A stretch of 64,000 nt of DNA, taken from assembly GCF_000219875.1 (NCBI RefSeq), contig NC_017167.1, positions 972,765 through 1,036,764 of the forward strand, read 5' to 3'. The stretch's first letter is position 1. Every line of letters begins with the position of its first letter. The notes below the pieces were generated by a model. It did no database searches. It saw only the letters and a program-made list of their open reading frames with translations, and was not told where the DNA came from. Positions 29,570-39,480 of this stretch are shown in pieces. The translations under genes and the position numbers were made by a program. Origin of the DNA: Alicyclobacillus acidocaldarius subsp. acidocaldarius Tc-4-1. GTDB lineage: Bacteria; Bacillota; Bacilli; Alicyclobacillales; Alicyclobacillaceae.

Positions 29570-30271
29570 TCACCTCCGACTGTGCCAAACGCCCGTGCTT
29601 CCTAGCCTATGTCGCATGGCCGCAAGGGGTGAGATGTACGCGGCCAGTCCAAGCCCAATCACCTGATGGCCGAGATCGTTCGGATGCACCGGCGCGCGGC
29701 CGCCCGCGAGGACGTCGTCGAGGCGGCCTGTGCGGTATCCCGCGATGAGGAGCGGCTCTCGGCCTGCGAACCACGCATCCACCGGAGCGATGAAGGCGCC
29801 CAAGCGGGCGCCCACGCGGGTCACAACGCCGTTCAAGCCTCGAATGGCGGACGCGGCGAGAGGCGAGTGCGGAAAGGGATTGTACAGCGTGCACAACACG
29901 AGCGGCACGCCGTGCCAGCGGCAGGAGGCCGCGATGAAGGCGAGATCGCCTGCATAGCGCTGGTAAGCTGCGCGAAGCTGGCGGTGCAGGTGGCCTTCGG
30001 AGGGAGCGGTGACGGCCGCCTGGACGAGATCGTCCCCGCCAACCAGGACGGCGGCTACGTCTGCGCTCGCAAGTGCCTGTTTGTCCGCCTCCACGGAAGC
30101 CGCGAGATCCGCACTTGTCCATCCAGGCTGCGCGACGACGCGCGTTTCCACCGGCGCGCGCACCTCGGCCGCAAGCGCACGCGCTGCCACCTGGGGATAG
30201 GCGCGGGTAGGCCGAGACGCGCGCTCCCCGTACGCGATGGAGTCGCCCAAATGGAGCACGATCACGCTCAT
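29570..30271 (-). CDS. SGNH/GDSL-type hydrolase
   Basis: A 233-residue esterase/lipase-type hydrolase of the SGNH family. The nucleophile block is LHLGDSIAYG at the N-terminus, GGDD is block III-like, and the catalytic Asp/His pair is in HPNDLGHQVIG. There is no signal peptide, so it is probably cytoplasmic. The ATG at 30271 follows AGGGAG. Its stop codon lies in the Shine-Dalgarno of sigK, which suggests expression with sigK and a possible role in sporulation (inference). Confidence 0.82.
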   Translation of the reverse strand: MSVIVLHLGDSIAYGERASRPTRAYPQVAARALAAEVRAPVETRVVAQPGWTSADLAASVEADKQALASADVAAVLVGGDDLVQAAVTAPSEGHLHRQLRAAYQRYAGDLAFIAASCRWHGVPLVLCTLYNPFPHSPLAASAIRGLNGVVTRVGARLGAFIAPVDAWFAGREPLLIAGYRTGRLDDVLAGGRAPVHPNDLGHQVIGLGLAAYISPLAAMRHRLGSTGVWHSRR

Positions 30272-30402
30272 CCACTCCCTGGCCAGCGCCCGCAAGCGAA
30301 AGGGGCGTCGGCATACAATGAACCATCGCAACTTCATTCCATGCTGACGCCGCGCAAAACGAGTGGGTCTTTGCCACATTTGGTGCGTGAGGAGAGGAGA
30401 AC

Positions 30403-31587
30403 GTGACCGTACGGCCCGAACAAGTGCTCTTGTACGCCGCGACCCAGGGCGATCTCGTCAAGTGTTATGCCGCGGCCGACGTCGCTGGCATTCCGTACAG
30501 CCAGTGCACCGGTGATTTTCAAACCGCGTGGTCCAAATGCGCGGACGACACCACGCTCGTCATCGCGGTCGGCGGAGCGGCGCTCTATGCGCTTTACTAC
30601 AACCCGTGTGGTTGGTCAAATCCGGCGGCCATGCCGGCGGGGCACACGCCCTTCACCGCCGAGCCCGCGGGACAGGGCATTCAGGCGGCGCGGGCCAACG
30701 CGTTTGTCAACGCGGCCGGTTACACGGCCCTCGACAGCCTCACGCTCGCCGTGATGCTGTCGTATTACGCCGTGCACGGCGCGTTTCCGCGCGGCTATCC
30801 TTCGCTGCCGGCGCAGGAGGTTCCACAGCGCGTGTGCGTGACCGGGAGTTCACCGCACGTGGTGGGCGTCTCGGTTTCGCAAGCGGCCGACCCGTCTCCC
30901 AGCGTGTCTACGCCGTCGGTCGGCCTGTACGCGGCGTTTGCGACCGAGCAGGAGGTGCTGCAGGCGTTTCAGCAGGGATGGCCGGGCGTCGCCACCACGG
31001 CAGGGCTTGGCACCGAGACCGCTCCCTACACGCGGGTCATCGCATCGCAGCCTGACGTGAACATTGCGCGGGCGTTCGCGGCCACCAACCATCCCGCGTG
31101 GTGGCTCTCCTTCTGGACGGTGAGTTGGCCGGCGGCTAGGAGCACATTCTACGAGGCCGGCTACCAGGCCGGAGCCTACGCCGCCTCTCAAATCGAGGCG
31201 TATCCCGGCTCGCGCAGACCCGACTTTGTGATTTTGGATCCGGAGGGATACAATAATCCTGCGTCGACGGCGGCGGAGTTCCAGTCGTTCATCCAGGGGT
31301 TCGTCGCAGGTGTGAAAAGCGTCTCGGCTCGCCTGCAGCCGGCCTTCTATGTAAATCAGTGGCAGTACGTGACGTATGATCTCCATACCGTCGAGCTGCC
31401 GTGTTTTATCGCCATCGCGCCCATCGCAGGCAATCGCCCTATGGTGAACGGCACGAACATCCGCGGCTACATCGCGTATTACGCCGGCTGCCCAGCCGCC
31501 CCCTATGTCAGCCAGGTGAAGACGTGGGGCGGATTGTACAATACCGTCCAGTTTCGCGACAGTGGTATCGATTGCCCGCCCGCCTGA
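30403..31587 (+). CDS. Uncharacterised protein, possible glycoside-hydrolase-like barrel
   Basis: A 394-residue protein rich in Ala, Pro, Tyr and Trp with no signal peptide or membrane helix. The C-terminal half contains PDFVILDPEGYNNP, AFYVNQWQYVTYDL and FIAIAPIAGNRP, spaced like the strands and acidic residues of GH25/DUF1906-type barrels. That likeness is loose. The N-terminal half (VLLYAATQGDLVKCYAAAD) is unrecognised. The GTG start follows GAGGAGAGGAGAAC. It may be a spore or surface protein, given the sigK neighbourhood, but this is speculation. Confidence 0.55.
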   Translation: MTVRPEQVLLYAATQGDLVKCYAAADVAGIPYSQCTGDFQTAWSKCADDTTLVIAVGGAALYALYYNPCGWSNPAAMPAGHTPFTAEPAGQGIQAARANAFVNAAGYTALDSLTLAVMLSYYAVHGAFPRGYPSLPAQEVPQRVCVTGSSPHVVGVSVSQAADPSPSVSTPSVGLYAAFATEQEVLQAFQQGWPGVATTAGLGTETAPYTRVIASQPDVNIARAFAATNHPAWWLSFWTVSWPAARSTFYEAGYQAGAYAASQIEAYPGSRRPDFVILDPEGYNNPASTAAEFQSFIQGFVAGVKSVSARLQPAFYVNQWQYVTYDLHTVELPCFIAIAPIAGNRPMVNGTNIRGYIAYYAGCPAAPYVSQVKTWGGLYNTVQFRDSGIDCPPA

Positions 31588-31647
31588 TGGCGGCCGCCTG
31601 ACGGTGGGCTGCGGGCTTCTCGGGCGGCGACTTGAGGAGGAAAAGGT

Positions 31648-32271
31648 GTGGCGACATCTCGCGTGGACTCGGAGCGCGCACACGCGTCTTTGCACATGGA
31701 CAAGCCGATGGATACGGCGCGGATTGAACAGGCGGTCCGCATGATCCTGGAGGCGATTGGAGAAGACCCGGATCGGGAGGGACTGGTGGACACGCCGGCT
31801 CGGGTGGCACGCATGTATCAGGAGATCTTTTCGGGGCTCCATCGAGATCCCCAGGAGGAATTGTCGGCTCGGTTCCACGTCGAACACGGCGAAGTGGTGT
31901 TGGTGCGGGACATCCCCTTTTATTCGATGTGCGAGCACCACTTGCTTCCGTTTTTCGGAACGGCGCACGTGGCCTATCTTCCGCATAACAACGTCGTGAC
32001 GGGGCTGTCCAAGCTCGCACGGCTCGTGGACGTCGTGGCCAAGAAGCCTCAAGTCCAGGAACGCATGACCAACGAGATTGCGGACGCTCTGTCGGATGCG
32101 CTCCAGGCGGAAGGCGTGCTCGTCGTGATCGACGCGGAACACCTGTGCATGAGCATGCGCGGCATTCGCAAGCCAGGCAGTCGCACCACGACCATTGCCG
32201 CGCGCGGCAAATACGACGAGGACACGCGGCTGCGCGAAGAGGTCCTGCATCTCATCCGCCTCGGCGTGTGA
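31648..32271 (+). CDS. folE: GTP cyclohydrolase I
   Basis: First enzyme of tetrahydrofolate synthesis, converting GTP to 7,8-dihydroneopterin triphosphate. The 207-residue protein shows the zinc and active-site residues in [13 protein letters not shown] and the second zinc cysteine in [10 protein letters not shown]. The segment [20 protein letters not shown] is typical of the family. The GTG start lies after GAGGAGGAAAAGG. An ATG 48 bases downstream is possible but less well placed. Confidence 0.94.
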   Translation: MATSRVDSERAHASLHMDKPMDTARIEQAVRMILEAIGEDPDREGLVDTPARVARMYQEIFSGLHRDPQEELSARFHVEHGEVVLVRDIPFYSMCEHHLLPFFGTAHVAYLPHNNVVTGLSKLARLVDVVAKKPQVQERMTNEIADALSDALQAEGVLVVIDAEHLCMSMRGIRKPGSRTTTIAARGKYDEDTRLREEVLHLIRLGV

Positions 32272-32291
32272 CCTCGCGTTCGGCCCCTCAA

Positions 32292-33623
32292 TTAGCAGTG
32301 ATGGCGCCTGCGGGAGCGACTCTGGCGCTCGTCGCGATTGGGAAAGTCGTCCTCGTCGTCGGAAGAGGGGCCGAGCGCCGCGCGCTCCACGCGTTCCCCT
32401 GCGTGCCCCGATTCAGGCTTCGACCCGGGCGATCCCGGCACGCGTCCCGCGTCCTCGAATGTCCCAAACACCACGGGCTTTCCGCCTTCCACCATGAGCC
32501 GTCCTTTCGCGTAGACGCGCTCGATGCGAAACTGGTCGTCGCACACGATGAGGTCGGCGTCGCAGCCGGCCCTCAATCGGCCCTTGTGCCGAAGCTTGAG
32601 CAGCCGCGCGACATTTGCCGTCACAAACGAAACGGCGAGGGAGGCGGGAAGGTGCTCTTCCCGGATGAGATCGACCGTTTCCTCCCACAGTGTCGCGATG
32701 CTGCCAATGCCGACGGCCACAAGTTTGCCTCGCTCGTCGAAGATGGGCGAAGAGCCGTTGGAGTCTGAACTCATCGTGATGACATGCGGCTCCACGCCCC
32801 CGTCAAGCAACTTCACGATGGCTTTCGAAGGCTTGACGGAGACGTGATCGTGCGCGTCCGGGCGAATGCCGCTCGTGATGTCGCACATGCCGTAGCGCTT
32901 GCCCCATTCGATGCTTGCCTCCAGAAGCCCTGGGTTCCGATTCAGGTGGGTCGGCACGAAGGTGGAGCGGGGCAAGCCGGTGCGCTTGGCGACGCGGATC
33001 AAGAGATCCAGGTGGTCGTCTTCGTCGCCCATGTGAAAGTGAACCACGCCCGCCTTACCCGCTAACAGCCCACCTACGTACGCCTCCGAGACCAGTTCGG
33101 CAATCTCGTTCTCGTCGGGATGGCTCGAGCGCGAATCGGCGATGGCAATTTCTCCGACCCCGATGACTTTCTCAATCAGGACGAGATCGGACCTCGGCAT
33201 CCCTGTCAGCGTCCGGGTGGGGACCTGATAGGCGCCGCTGTAGATATACGTGGTGATGCCTTCGAAGTCCAGCGCGAAGGCCTTCGCGAGAAGTTCTCGG
33301 GTGCTTCTCGTGACGCCGTCGGTGCCTAGCACGCCCACGGCCGTCGTGACGCCCGCGACTGTGATATGGGACAGGGGGATCTCGGGCGTCCGATAGTGGA
33401 ATCCGCCTTCGCCTCCGCCGCCCGCCATGTGCACGTGCTGGTCGATGAGGCCCGGGAAGGTAGGCCGGCCGTCGAGATCGATCACGTCGATGGGCACGTT
33501 GCCGGTGAGCTGCAAGTCGCGCTCGATGGCAGCAATCTGCCGACCGGCAAGGAGGATGTCCCGGATGCCGAGATCGTCCGGCGCGTAGACGTGCGCGCGC
33601 TTCAATAAGGTCAGCGGTGCCAT
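32292..33623 (-). CDS. iadA: Isoaspartyl dipeptidase (IadA-type) with C-terminal extension
   Basis: A binuclear metallo-amidohydrolase that cleaves beta-aspartyl dipeptides from damaged proteins. Metal-ligand motifs are visible: IDQHVHMAGGGGEGG, VVHFHMGDEDDH, FVPTHLNRN and the distal aspartate in SSDSNGS. The enzyme body ends near MVEGGKPVVFGTFE. An unusual tail of about 50 residues rich in Gly, Ser, Asp and Arg follows, ending RSRRRHHC. ATG 33623 follows GAGGAGG. Confidence 0.88.
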   Translation of the reverse strand: MAPLTLLKRAHVYAPDDLGIRDILLAGRQIAAIERDLQLTGNVPIDVIDLDGRPTFPGLIDQHVHMAGGGGEGGFHYRTPEIPLSHITVAGVTTAVGVLGTDGVTRSTRELLAKAFALDFEGITTYIYSGAYQVPTRTLTGMPRSDLVLIEKVIGVGEIAIADSRSSHPDENEIAELVSEAYVGGLLAGKAGVVHFHMGDEDDHLDLLIRVAKRTGLPRSTFVPTHLNRNPGLLEASIEWGKRYGMCDITSGIRPDAHDHVSVKPSKAIVKLLDGGVEPHVITMSSDSNGSSPIFDERGKLVAVGIGSIATLWEETVDLIREEHLPASLAVSFVTANVARLLKLRHKGRLRAGCDADLIVCDDQFRIERVYAKGRLMVEGGKPVVFGTFEDAGRVPGSPGSKPESGHAGERVERAALGPSSDDEDDFPNRDERQSRSRRRHHC

Positions 33624-33696
33624 AGCAACCTCCTCGTCGAGAACGCTCCATGGTAGGATATTCCATATCATGGAGGGCTATGCGCACCTTTGCGTC

Positions 33697-33723
33697 AAAA
33701 AAACCGCCCCGCTTGGGGCGGTT
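33697..33723 (-). terminator. Rho-independent terminator after sodA
   Basis: On the minus strand, AACCGCCCC and GGGGCGGTT pair around a 4-base loop, followed by seven Ts. It separates sodA from iadA. Confidence 0.85.
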
Positions 33724-33735
33724 CTGCGAGCCGCT

Positions 33736-34350
33736 TCAGCCGTTCAGCGCGGCCTCGTAATTCTTGTTGGCCTGATCCCAGTTCACGACGTTCCACCAGG
33801 CTTTGATGTATTCCGGACGGCGGTTCTGGTACTTCAGGTAGTACGCGTGCTCCCATACGTCGAGGCCGAGGATGGGCTTCTTGCCCTCCATGAGGGGGTT
33901 GTCCTGGTTCGCGGTGCTCATCAGGGCGAGTTTGCCGTTGTCGAGGACGAGCCAGGCCCAGCCGCTTCCGAAGCGAGCCGTGGCGACCTGCGTGAACTGT
34001 TCCTTGAAGGACTCAAAGCTGCCGAACGTCTCCCGGATAGCGTCCGCCAGCTTGCCGGTCGGCTCGCCGCCGCCGTTTGGCGAGAGAAGCGGCCAGAACA
34101 GGCTGTGGTTGGCGTGACCGCCGCCGTTGTTGCGAACCGCGGTGCGGATGTCCTCCGGAACGGCGTCCAGGTTGCTGATGAGTTGTTCCACGGTCTTGGA
34201 TTCGAGATCCGGATGGCCCTCAAGCGCCTTGTTCAGGTTGTTGACGTACGCCGCGTGGTGGCCATTGTAGTGAACATTCATGGTCGCCGCGTCGATGTGC
34301 GGCTCGAGCGCATCATACGCATAAGGAAGCGGTGGGAGTTGATGTGGCAT
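33736..34350 (-). CDS. sodA: Superoxide dismutase (Mn/Fe type)
   Basis: Converts superoxide to peroxide and oxygen. The 204-residue protein has the metal ligands in the expected places: [23 protein letters not shown], and the pair in [18 protein letters not shown]. Residues [16 protein letters not shown] and the glutamine position (NQDNPL) fit the Mn-preferring type, but the metal is not certain. The start at 34350 has AGGAGG at slightly long spacing. Monocistronic. Confidence 0.95.
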   Translation of the reverse strand: MPHQLPPLPYAYDALEPHIDAATMNVHYNGHHAAYVNNLNKALEGHPDLESKTVEQLISNLDAVPEDIRTAVRNNGGGHANHSLFWPLLSPNGGGEPTGKLADAIRETFGSFESFKEQFTQVATARFGSGWAWLVLDNGKLALMSTANQDNPLMEGKKPILGLDVWEHAYYLKYQNRRPEYIKAWWNVVNWDQANKNYEAALNG

Positions 34351-34477
34351 GCGCAGCTCAACCTCCTTACGAATTTTCATGATCCGCTCCCATTGTAGCG
34401 CATGTCTGTCCACAATTCCAGATGAGGAGGAAATCTGAGGATCTTCGTGCCGCGCCGCCTGCACGTCGCGCGTCCAG

Positions 34478-34507
34478 TTTACGGAGCGCACGCAGGGATG
34501 GTATACA
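34478..34507 (+). promoter_or_regulatory. Candidate fabI promoter
   Basis: TTTACG (34478-34483) and TATACA (34502-34507) are separated by 18 bases and precede fabI by about 30 bases. Confidence 0.4.
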
Positions 34508-34537
34508 TGAATGGAGATGTCGTAGCAGGAAAGGGAG

Positions 34538-35320
34538 ATGAGGTTGCACCTTCTGGAAGGCAAGACCATCGCCGTGATGGGCGTCGCCAATCGCCGCTCC
34601 ATCGCGTGGGCGGTGGCTGAATCGGTCCGCCGGTTGGGCGGGAAGCTCATCTTCACCTATCGAAGCGACCGCGCCGGCCGCGAATTGGAGCGGCTGTGTC
34701 AGGACGCGTTTGGTGGCGAGATGCCACTCATCGTCCGGTGCGACGTGCAGGACGAGGCTTCGCTTGAGGAGGCGTTTGCCCAGATTGCGCGCGAGACCGA
34801 CTGCCTCGATGGGCTGGTCCACTCCATCGCGCATGCGCGCGTCGAGGATCTCCAGGGGGAGTTTGTCGATACGCCGCGCGAGGGCTTCGATCTCGCCCTC
34901 GAGACGAGCGCCTATAGCCTCGTTGCTGTCGCGCGCGCTGTGCGCCCGCTCATGAAGCGCGGCGGCAGCATCGTCACCATGAGCTATTTGGGAGCTGAGC
35001 GCGCGGTTCCCAATTACAACGTGATGGGCGTGGCGAAGGCCGCCCTCGAGGCTTCGGTGCGGTATCTGGCGCGCGATCTCGGCCCAAACGCCATCCGGGT
35101 GAACGCCATCTCGGCGGGGCCCATTCGCACGCTGGCCGCGAAGGGCGTCCGCGGCTTTAACGAGGTGCTGCATGCCGTCGAGGAGCGCGCCCCCCTCAAG
35201 CGGAACATCACCGCCGAAGAGGTCGGCGACGTGACCGCGTTCCTCTTGAGCGATCTCGCCCGCGGCGTGACAGGCGAAGTCATTCACGTCGACGGTGGCT
35301 ATCACATTGTCGGCATTTGA
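34538..35320 (+). CDS. fabI: Enoyl-ACP reductase
   Basis: Last reductive step of each fatty-acid elongation cycle, reducing trans-2-enoyl-ACP with NAD(P)H. It has 260 residues. The SDR-type nucleotide site is [13 protein letters not shown]. The catalytic Tyr..Lys is in [16 protein letters not shown], and [13 protein letters not shown] is the FabI-specific segment. The start may be ATG 34538 or, by Shine-Dalgarno spacing, TTG 34544. No other fatty-acid gene is adjacent. Confidence 0.95.
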   Translation: MRLHLLEGKTIAVMGVANRRSIAWAVAESVRRLGGKLIFTYRSDRAGRELERLCQDAFGGEMPLIVRCDVQDEASLEEAFAQIARETDCLDGLVHSIAHARVEDLQGEFVDTPREGFDLALETSAYSLVAVARAVRPLMKRGGSIVTMSYLGAERAVPNYNVMGVAKAALEASVRYLARDLGPNAIRVNAISAGPIRTLAAKGVRGFNEVLHAVEERAPLKRNITAEEVGDVTAFLLSDLARGVTGEVIHVDGGYHIVGI

Positions 35321-35326
35321 CGGATT

Positions 35327-35353
35327 CGTGCGGGGATCGCGACTCCCCGCACG
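35327..35353. terminator. Hairpin between convergent fabI and pyrD
   Basis: CGTGCGGGG and CCCCGCACG form a perfect 9-bp stem with a 9-nt loop, in the short gap between convergent genes. T-runs are absent, so it is a probable bidirectional stop or 3' end stabiliser. Confidence 0.5.
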
Positions 35354-35363
35354 CCCACGCCTC

Positions 35364-36437
35364 TCATTCCTCGATGTCTACCCCCACCGCGTCTGCGATG
35401 CTGGCGAACCCGTCGCGGGCAAGGAGCGCGTCGAGCCCGCGGACGAGTTCCCCCACCACGGCTGGCCCTCGGTAGATGAGGGCCGTGTAGATCTGCACGA
35501 GCGAAGCGCCGTTCCGGATTTTCTCGTACGCGTCTTCCGCGGTGAACACGCCGCCGGATCCCATGATGGGCACCCGTCGCTGCGCCGCTCGCGCCGCGAT
35601 GCGCACCACTTCGGTCGATCGCGCCGCCAGTGGGCGTCCGCTCAGACCCCCCGCCTCGTCTCGATTCGGCCCGGAAAGCGGCGGCCGCTGGACCGTGGTG
35701 TTGGTGCAGATGAGCCCCAGGTGTTCCCGAAACGGCGACGTGGCCAACGCGTCCACGATGCGCTCGATCTCGTCGTTGGGAAGGTCCGGGGCCAGCTTGA
35801 CCCAGATCGACAGACGATACTGGCTCCGTATGGGCTCGATGGCGTGTAACAGGTCTAGAATGAAAGCCTCCGACTGGAGCTCGCGCAGCCCCGGGGTGTT
35901 CGGCGAACTCACGTTGATGGTCAAATAGTCGGCGAAGGGCGCCACTTGCTCGAGTGCCGCGCGGTAGTCCTCATGCGCGATGGCATTGGGGGTGTCTTTG
36001 TTCTTTCCGATATTGATGCCCAGAATGCCGCCTGTGCTGGCCTCCCGCACCCGGGCAAGACGCCTGGCGACGGCCGCGGCCCCCTCGTTGTTGAATCCCA
36101 TTCGGTTGATCAGCGCCTCGTCCTGAATGAGGCGGAAGAGGCGGGGCTTGGGGTTTCCCGGCTGAGGTCTCGGCGTCACCGTGCCGATTTCGACAAAGGA
36201 GAAGCCCATCCGGTACCAAGCCGGAATCGCGACGCCGTTCTTGTCGAGCCCCGCTGCCAGTCCGATGGGATGCGGAAACGGAAGGCCGAGCACCGTCTGC
36301 GACAGGCGGTCGGACGCTTGGACGCGCGGGCCAAACCACCCTGCGGCGGCCGGGACGCGGCGAAGTGCCGCGAGCGTCCATTCGTGCGCCCGTTCCGCCG
36401 ACAGGCGAAATAGGATGGATCGGACAGCGGAATACAT
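35364..36437 (-). CDS. pyrD: Dihydroorotate dehydrogenase, class 2 (quinone-dependent)
   Basis: Fourth step of pyrimidine synthesis, oxidising dihydroorotate to orotate and passing electrons to membrane quinone. The 357-residue length and the N-terminal helical extension (SAVRSILFRLSAERAHEWTL) mark class 2. The catalytic serine lies in NVSSPNTPGLRELQ, and FMN-binding stretches are GLAAGLDKNG and MGSGGVFTAEDA. It stands alone here, away from any pyr cluster. ATG 36437 is preceded by GAGGGGGAGCG. Confidence 0.94.
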   Translation of the reverse strand: MYSAVRSILFRLSAERAHEWTLAALRRVPAAAGWFGPRVQASDRLSQTVLGLPFPHPIGLAAGLDKNGVAIPAWYRMGFSFVEIGTVTPRPQPGNPKPRLFRLIQDEALINRMGFNNEGAAAVARRLARVREASTGGILGINIGKNKDTPNAIAHEDYRAALEQVAPFADYLTINVSSPNTPGLRELQSEAFILDLLHAIEPIRSQYRLSIWVKLAPDLPNDEIERIVDALATSPFREHLGLICTNTTVQRPPLSGPNRDEAGGLSGRPLAARSTEVVRIAARAAQRRVPIMGSGGVFTAEDAYEKIRNGASLVQIYTALIYRGPAVVGELVRGLDALLARDGFASIADAVGVDIEE

Positions 36438-36638
36438 ACGCTCCCCCTCGTTGTGCCGGACGATTGTCGTTCGCAAGTGTACCATGATCGCAAGCGGGAT
36501 GCACGGCGACGCATCGAGGCGCCTGGAGTTCACCTCACCGATCAAAATCCGCGGGAGGCGCCCCGGCCGCAGAGCGCTGTCACACAAGCGGTCCCTCGTC
36601 CGTCTACTCAATGGACCCAGATTTGAAGGGGTTGGAGC

Positions 36639-37196
36639 ATGAGGCACGCGCGTCGCAAGGAAACGCCGGCGGAGGACGCGGCGCTGCTCGCCGAGTGGAT
36701 GGAGTTATACGGCGGCGACGTGATCCGGCTGGCGTACTCGTATGTCCACAACTTTCACAAGGCTGAAGACATCGCTCAGGATGTGTTCCTGCGCGCGTGG
36801 CAGCACTATGGAGAATTTCAGGGTCAATCGTCCGTCAAGACGTGGCTTTTGTCCATTACGGCCAACCGCGCGCGGGACGTCCTTCGATCCGGCGCTGAAC
36901 GGCGCGAGTTCGCCGACGAAGGTGAAGCCTTCGCTCGGGAAATCGAACCGTGCGATCCGGCCGACGTGGTCGCGGACAAGTTGGCACGCGATGCCGTGTG
37001 GCGGGCTATCCGGGCGCTGCCGGAAACGTATCGCGAGGTGATGGAACTGTATTACGGAAACGATCTCACGACGCATGAAGTCGCACAGGTCCTGGGGATT
37101 CGCGATCAGACGGTGAGGACGCGCCTGCACCGCGGGCGGCAGATGCTCGAGCGAGCGCTCGCCGAGCAAGGAGGGATGGGCGTTGACCACGCGTGA
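36639..37196 (+). CDS. ECF-type RNA polymerase sigma factor
   Basis: An alternative sigma factor of 185 residues with region 2 (AYSYVHNFHKAEDIAQDVFLRAWQ split over a short span) and region 4 (EVAQVLGIRDQTVRTRLHRGR). The stop lies 14 bases inside the following membrane-anchored gene, which is therefore probably its regulator. Signals and targets are unknown. ATG 36639 follows GGGGTTGGAG. Confidence 0.9.
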   Translation: MRHARRKETPAEDAALLAEWMELYGGDVIRLAYSYVHNFHKAEDIAQDVFLRAWQHYGEFQGQSSVKTWLLSITANRARDVLRSGAERREFADEGEAFAREIEPCDPADVVADKLARDAVWRAIRALPETYREVMELYYGNDLTTHEVAQVLGIRDQTVRTRLHRGRQMLERALAEQGGMGVDHA

Positions 37197-38225
37197 CGAT
37201 GACGAGCTGGAGGCGAGGATCCGGCGCGCCTATCGAGAACGCGAGCCTGTGCCGTTCCGAGAGGAACTGAAGGCGCGCGTGCTCCGGGCAGCGGCGTCCG
37301 CCCAGGGAAAATCTTCGCCTCGCCCGGCAACGCGCAAGAGCAACCGCCTGATGTCCTCGGCTGCGCTGTGGGTGGCGAGCGTGGCCGTGGCACTTTTGTG
37401 CCTTGTGGTGGCGTGGCCGAAAACGCCGCTCCAATGGATGAGGGGTGACCAGACGTCGAGACCGTCTGTTCACTCCCATGTCCTTGTCCACACCGTGGTT
37501 CGAGGGTTCGGACTCGCGTACGCGCCGATTCAGGTGCTCAACGTACGCATCGGCACCTTGCCAGGCGAACCCGTCGACTCGTGTGTGCTGGCTGAACTGC
37601 GAAACACCTCGAATGAGACGCTGTATGAGCCCGACGTGATGGGCGTGCTCTGGTTCACGCCGCCGGGCGGTGGTGATGAGAACTGGCTGACCTTCGTCAA
37701 CGCGCCTGCTCAAGGATTGAAGCCGGGGCAGACGGTGACCTGGGGATTTCATCCGTCCGGACCCCATGCTGGTTCGTCGCAGGCGCTTGCGGAGATTCCC
37801 CATCTTCGGTTTTTTACAGCCGGCCCGCTTCCGCTGACGCTGCCAATCTTGTGTGGAAAGAGGCGCCGGTTCGCGTGGAGGATGTTCAGGTGCTCCCGGT
37901 GGCGGGTGGACCAGGTGCAACGTGGCAGTCCGCGGACGTGTACGCTACACTCGTGAACCGCGCATCTCGAGACGTCCATCTCGCCGACGAGCGGGCGGTC
38001 ATCTGGTTTTCTGAAGGCACGTCAGACACCTTTTTCAGTCCATCGGCGGTCCGGTTCCTGTTTCACGTGACGCCGGAGTTGCCGGGCGTCTCGTGGCCCA
38101 CGGTGCTGAAACCAGGGGAACGCGTGCGCGTGGAGTTTCGCGTGTTGTCGACGAAGGGAACCGACTTTTTCAGCCGCGTGTGTCATGTTGTCCTGGTGGA
38201 CGCTCCACTGGTGCCCCAAGGTTAA
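37183..38225 (+). pseudogene. Membrane-anchored partner of the ECF sigma factor, frameshifted
   Basis: A TTG start behind GGAGGGATGG overlaps the sigma gene. The N-terminal cytoplasmic part (about 55 residues) is followed by one membrane helix (ALWVASVAVALLCLVVAW) and an extracellular region with two copies of a similar beta domain (each with N..S/T....P/A, V.WF.. and LKPG..V). The frame breaks at the T6 run 37810-37815. One more T would read FFYSRPASADAANLVWKEAP and give 347 residues, joining the two domains. It lacks the HxxxCxxC zinc anti-sigma motif. It may be an anti-sigma factor of another kind; function is inferred from position. Confidence 0.7.
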
Positions 38226-38344
38226 GCGGGTTCGCCGGATCCGCTGAGCCACCCGGCTGCCATTGCGTTTCAGAGACGTGCTCAGTACACTGGATGCGGA
38301 ACGAACGAGGGCGACTTGCCCCGAGGCTCGCTGGGGGGATCAAG

Positions 38345-39457
38345 GTGATTATCGGCGTACCCAAGGAATTGAAAGACAACGAGAACCGGGTGGCTATCAC
38401 GCCGGCTTTGGCTCACGCGCTGGTGGACCAAGGGCACGAGGTTCGGATTGAGGCGGGGGCGGGAGAGGGAAGCGGTTTTCGAGATGAGGACTACACCTCT
38501 GCAGGCGCCACCATCGTGCCGGACGCAGAGACGGTCTGGAAAACGGCGGACATGGTGATGAAGGTCAAAGAGCCCCAACCGGTCGAATATTCATACTTCC
38601 GGTCCGGGCTCATTTTATTTACCTATCTCCACCTCGCGCCAGAGCCTGAGTTGACGAGGGCGCTCATGGAGTCCGGCGTCACCGCGATTGCGTACGAGAC
38701 GGTGCAACTCGAGGATCGCTCACTGCCCCTGTTGACCCCGATGTCTGAGGTAGCGGGGCGCATGTCGATTCAGATTGGGGCACACTTCTTGGAGAAGGCA
38801 CACGGGGGGCGCGGCGTTCTGCTCGGCGGCGTGCCCGGCGTGCCACCCGCGCGTGTGATCGTGGTGGGCGGCGGGATCGTCGGCACGAATGCGGCCCGCG
38901 TGGCGGTGGGCATGGGCGCAGATGTGACCATCTTCGACAACAATCCGAAGCGGCTGCGCGAATTGGATGACCTCTTCCAGGGTCGCGTGCGCACCATGAT
39001 GTCGAATCCGTACAATCTCCGGGAGCACATCGAGGGCGCGGATCTCCTCATCGGTGCGGTGCTCATCCCAGGAGCGCGTGCGCCGAAAATCGTCACTGAG
39101 GAGATGGTCAAGGGGATGAACCGCGGCGCGGTGGTCGTGGACGTGGCCATCGATCAGGGCGGATCCATTGAGACCATCGATCGCATCACGACCCACTCGA
39201 ATCCGGTGTTCGAAAAGCACGGCGTGCTGCATTACGCCGTGGCCAACATTCCGGGCGCGGTACCGCGGACTTCGACGCTCGCCCTGACCAACGCCACGGC
39301 GCCCTACGCACTGCGGCTCGCGCAGGGCAGGGAGGACGCGCTTCGGCACGATCCGGCGTTGGCCCGCGGCGTGAACGTGTACAAGGGCCGCGTCACGTAC
39401 CAAGCGGTCGCGGATGCGCTTGGGCTCACCTATACACCGATCGACAGTTTGCTGTAA
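38345..39457 (+). CDS. ald: Alanine dehydrogenase
   Basis: NAD-dependent interconversion of L-alanine with pyruvate and ammonia, important in sporulation and alanine use in Bacillus. It has 370 residues. The N-terminus ([18 protein letters not shown]) and the NAD-binding [15 protein letters not shown] motif are diagnostic, as is [23 protein letters not shown] 38345 follows GGGGGGATC. Confidence 0.95.
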   Translation: MIIGVPKELKDNENRVAITPALAHALVDQGHEVRIEAGAGEGSGFRDEDYTSAGATIVPDAETVWKTADMVMKVKEPQPVEYSYFRSGLILFTYLHLAPEPELTRALMESGVTAIAYETVQLEDRSLPLLTPMSEVAGRMSIQIGAHFLEKAHGGRGVLLGGVPGVPPARVIVVGGGIVGTNAARVAVGMGADVTIFDNNPKRLRELDDLFQGRVRTMMSNPYNLREHIEGADLLIGAVLIPGARAPKIVTEEMVKGMNRGAVVVDVAIDQGGSIETIDRITTHSNPVFEKHGVLHYAVANIPGAVPRTSTLALTNATAPYALRLAQGREDALRHDPALARGVNVYKGRVTYQAVADALGLTYTPIDSLL

Positions 39458-39480
39458 AATTAAGCAAAGGGGGGATGCGT

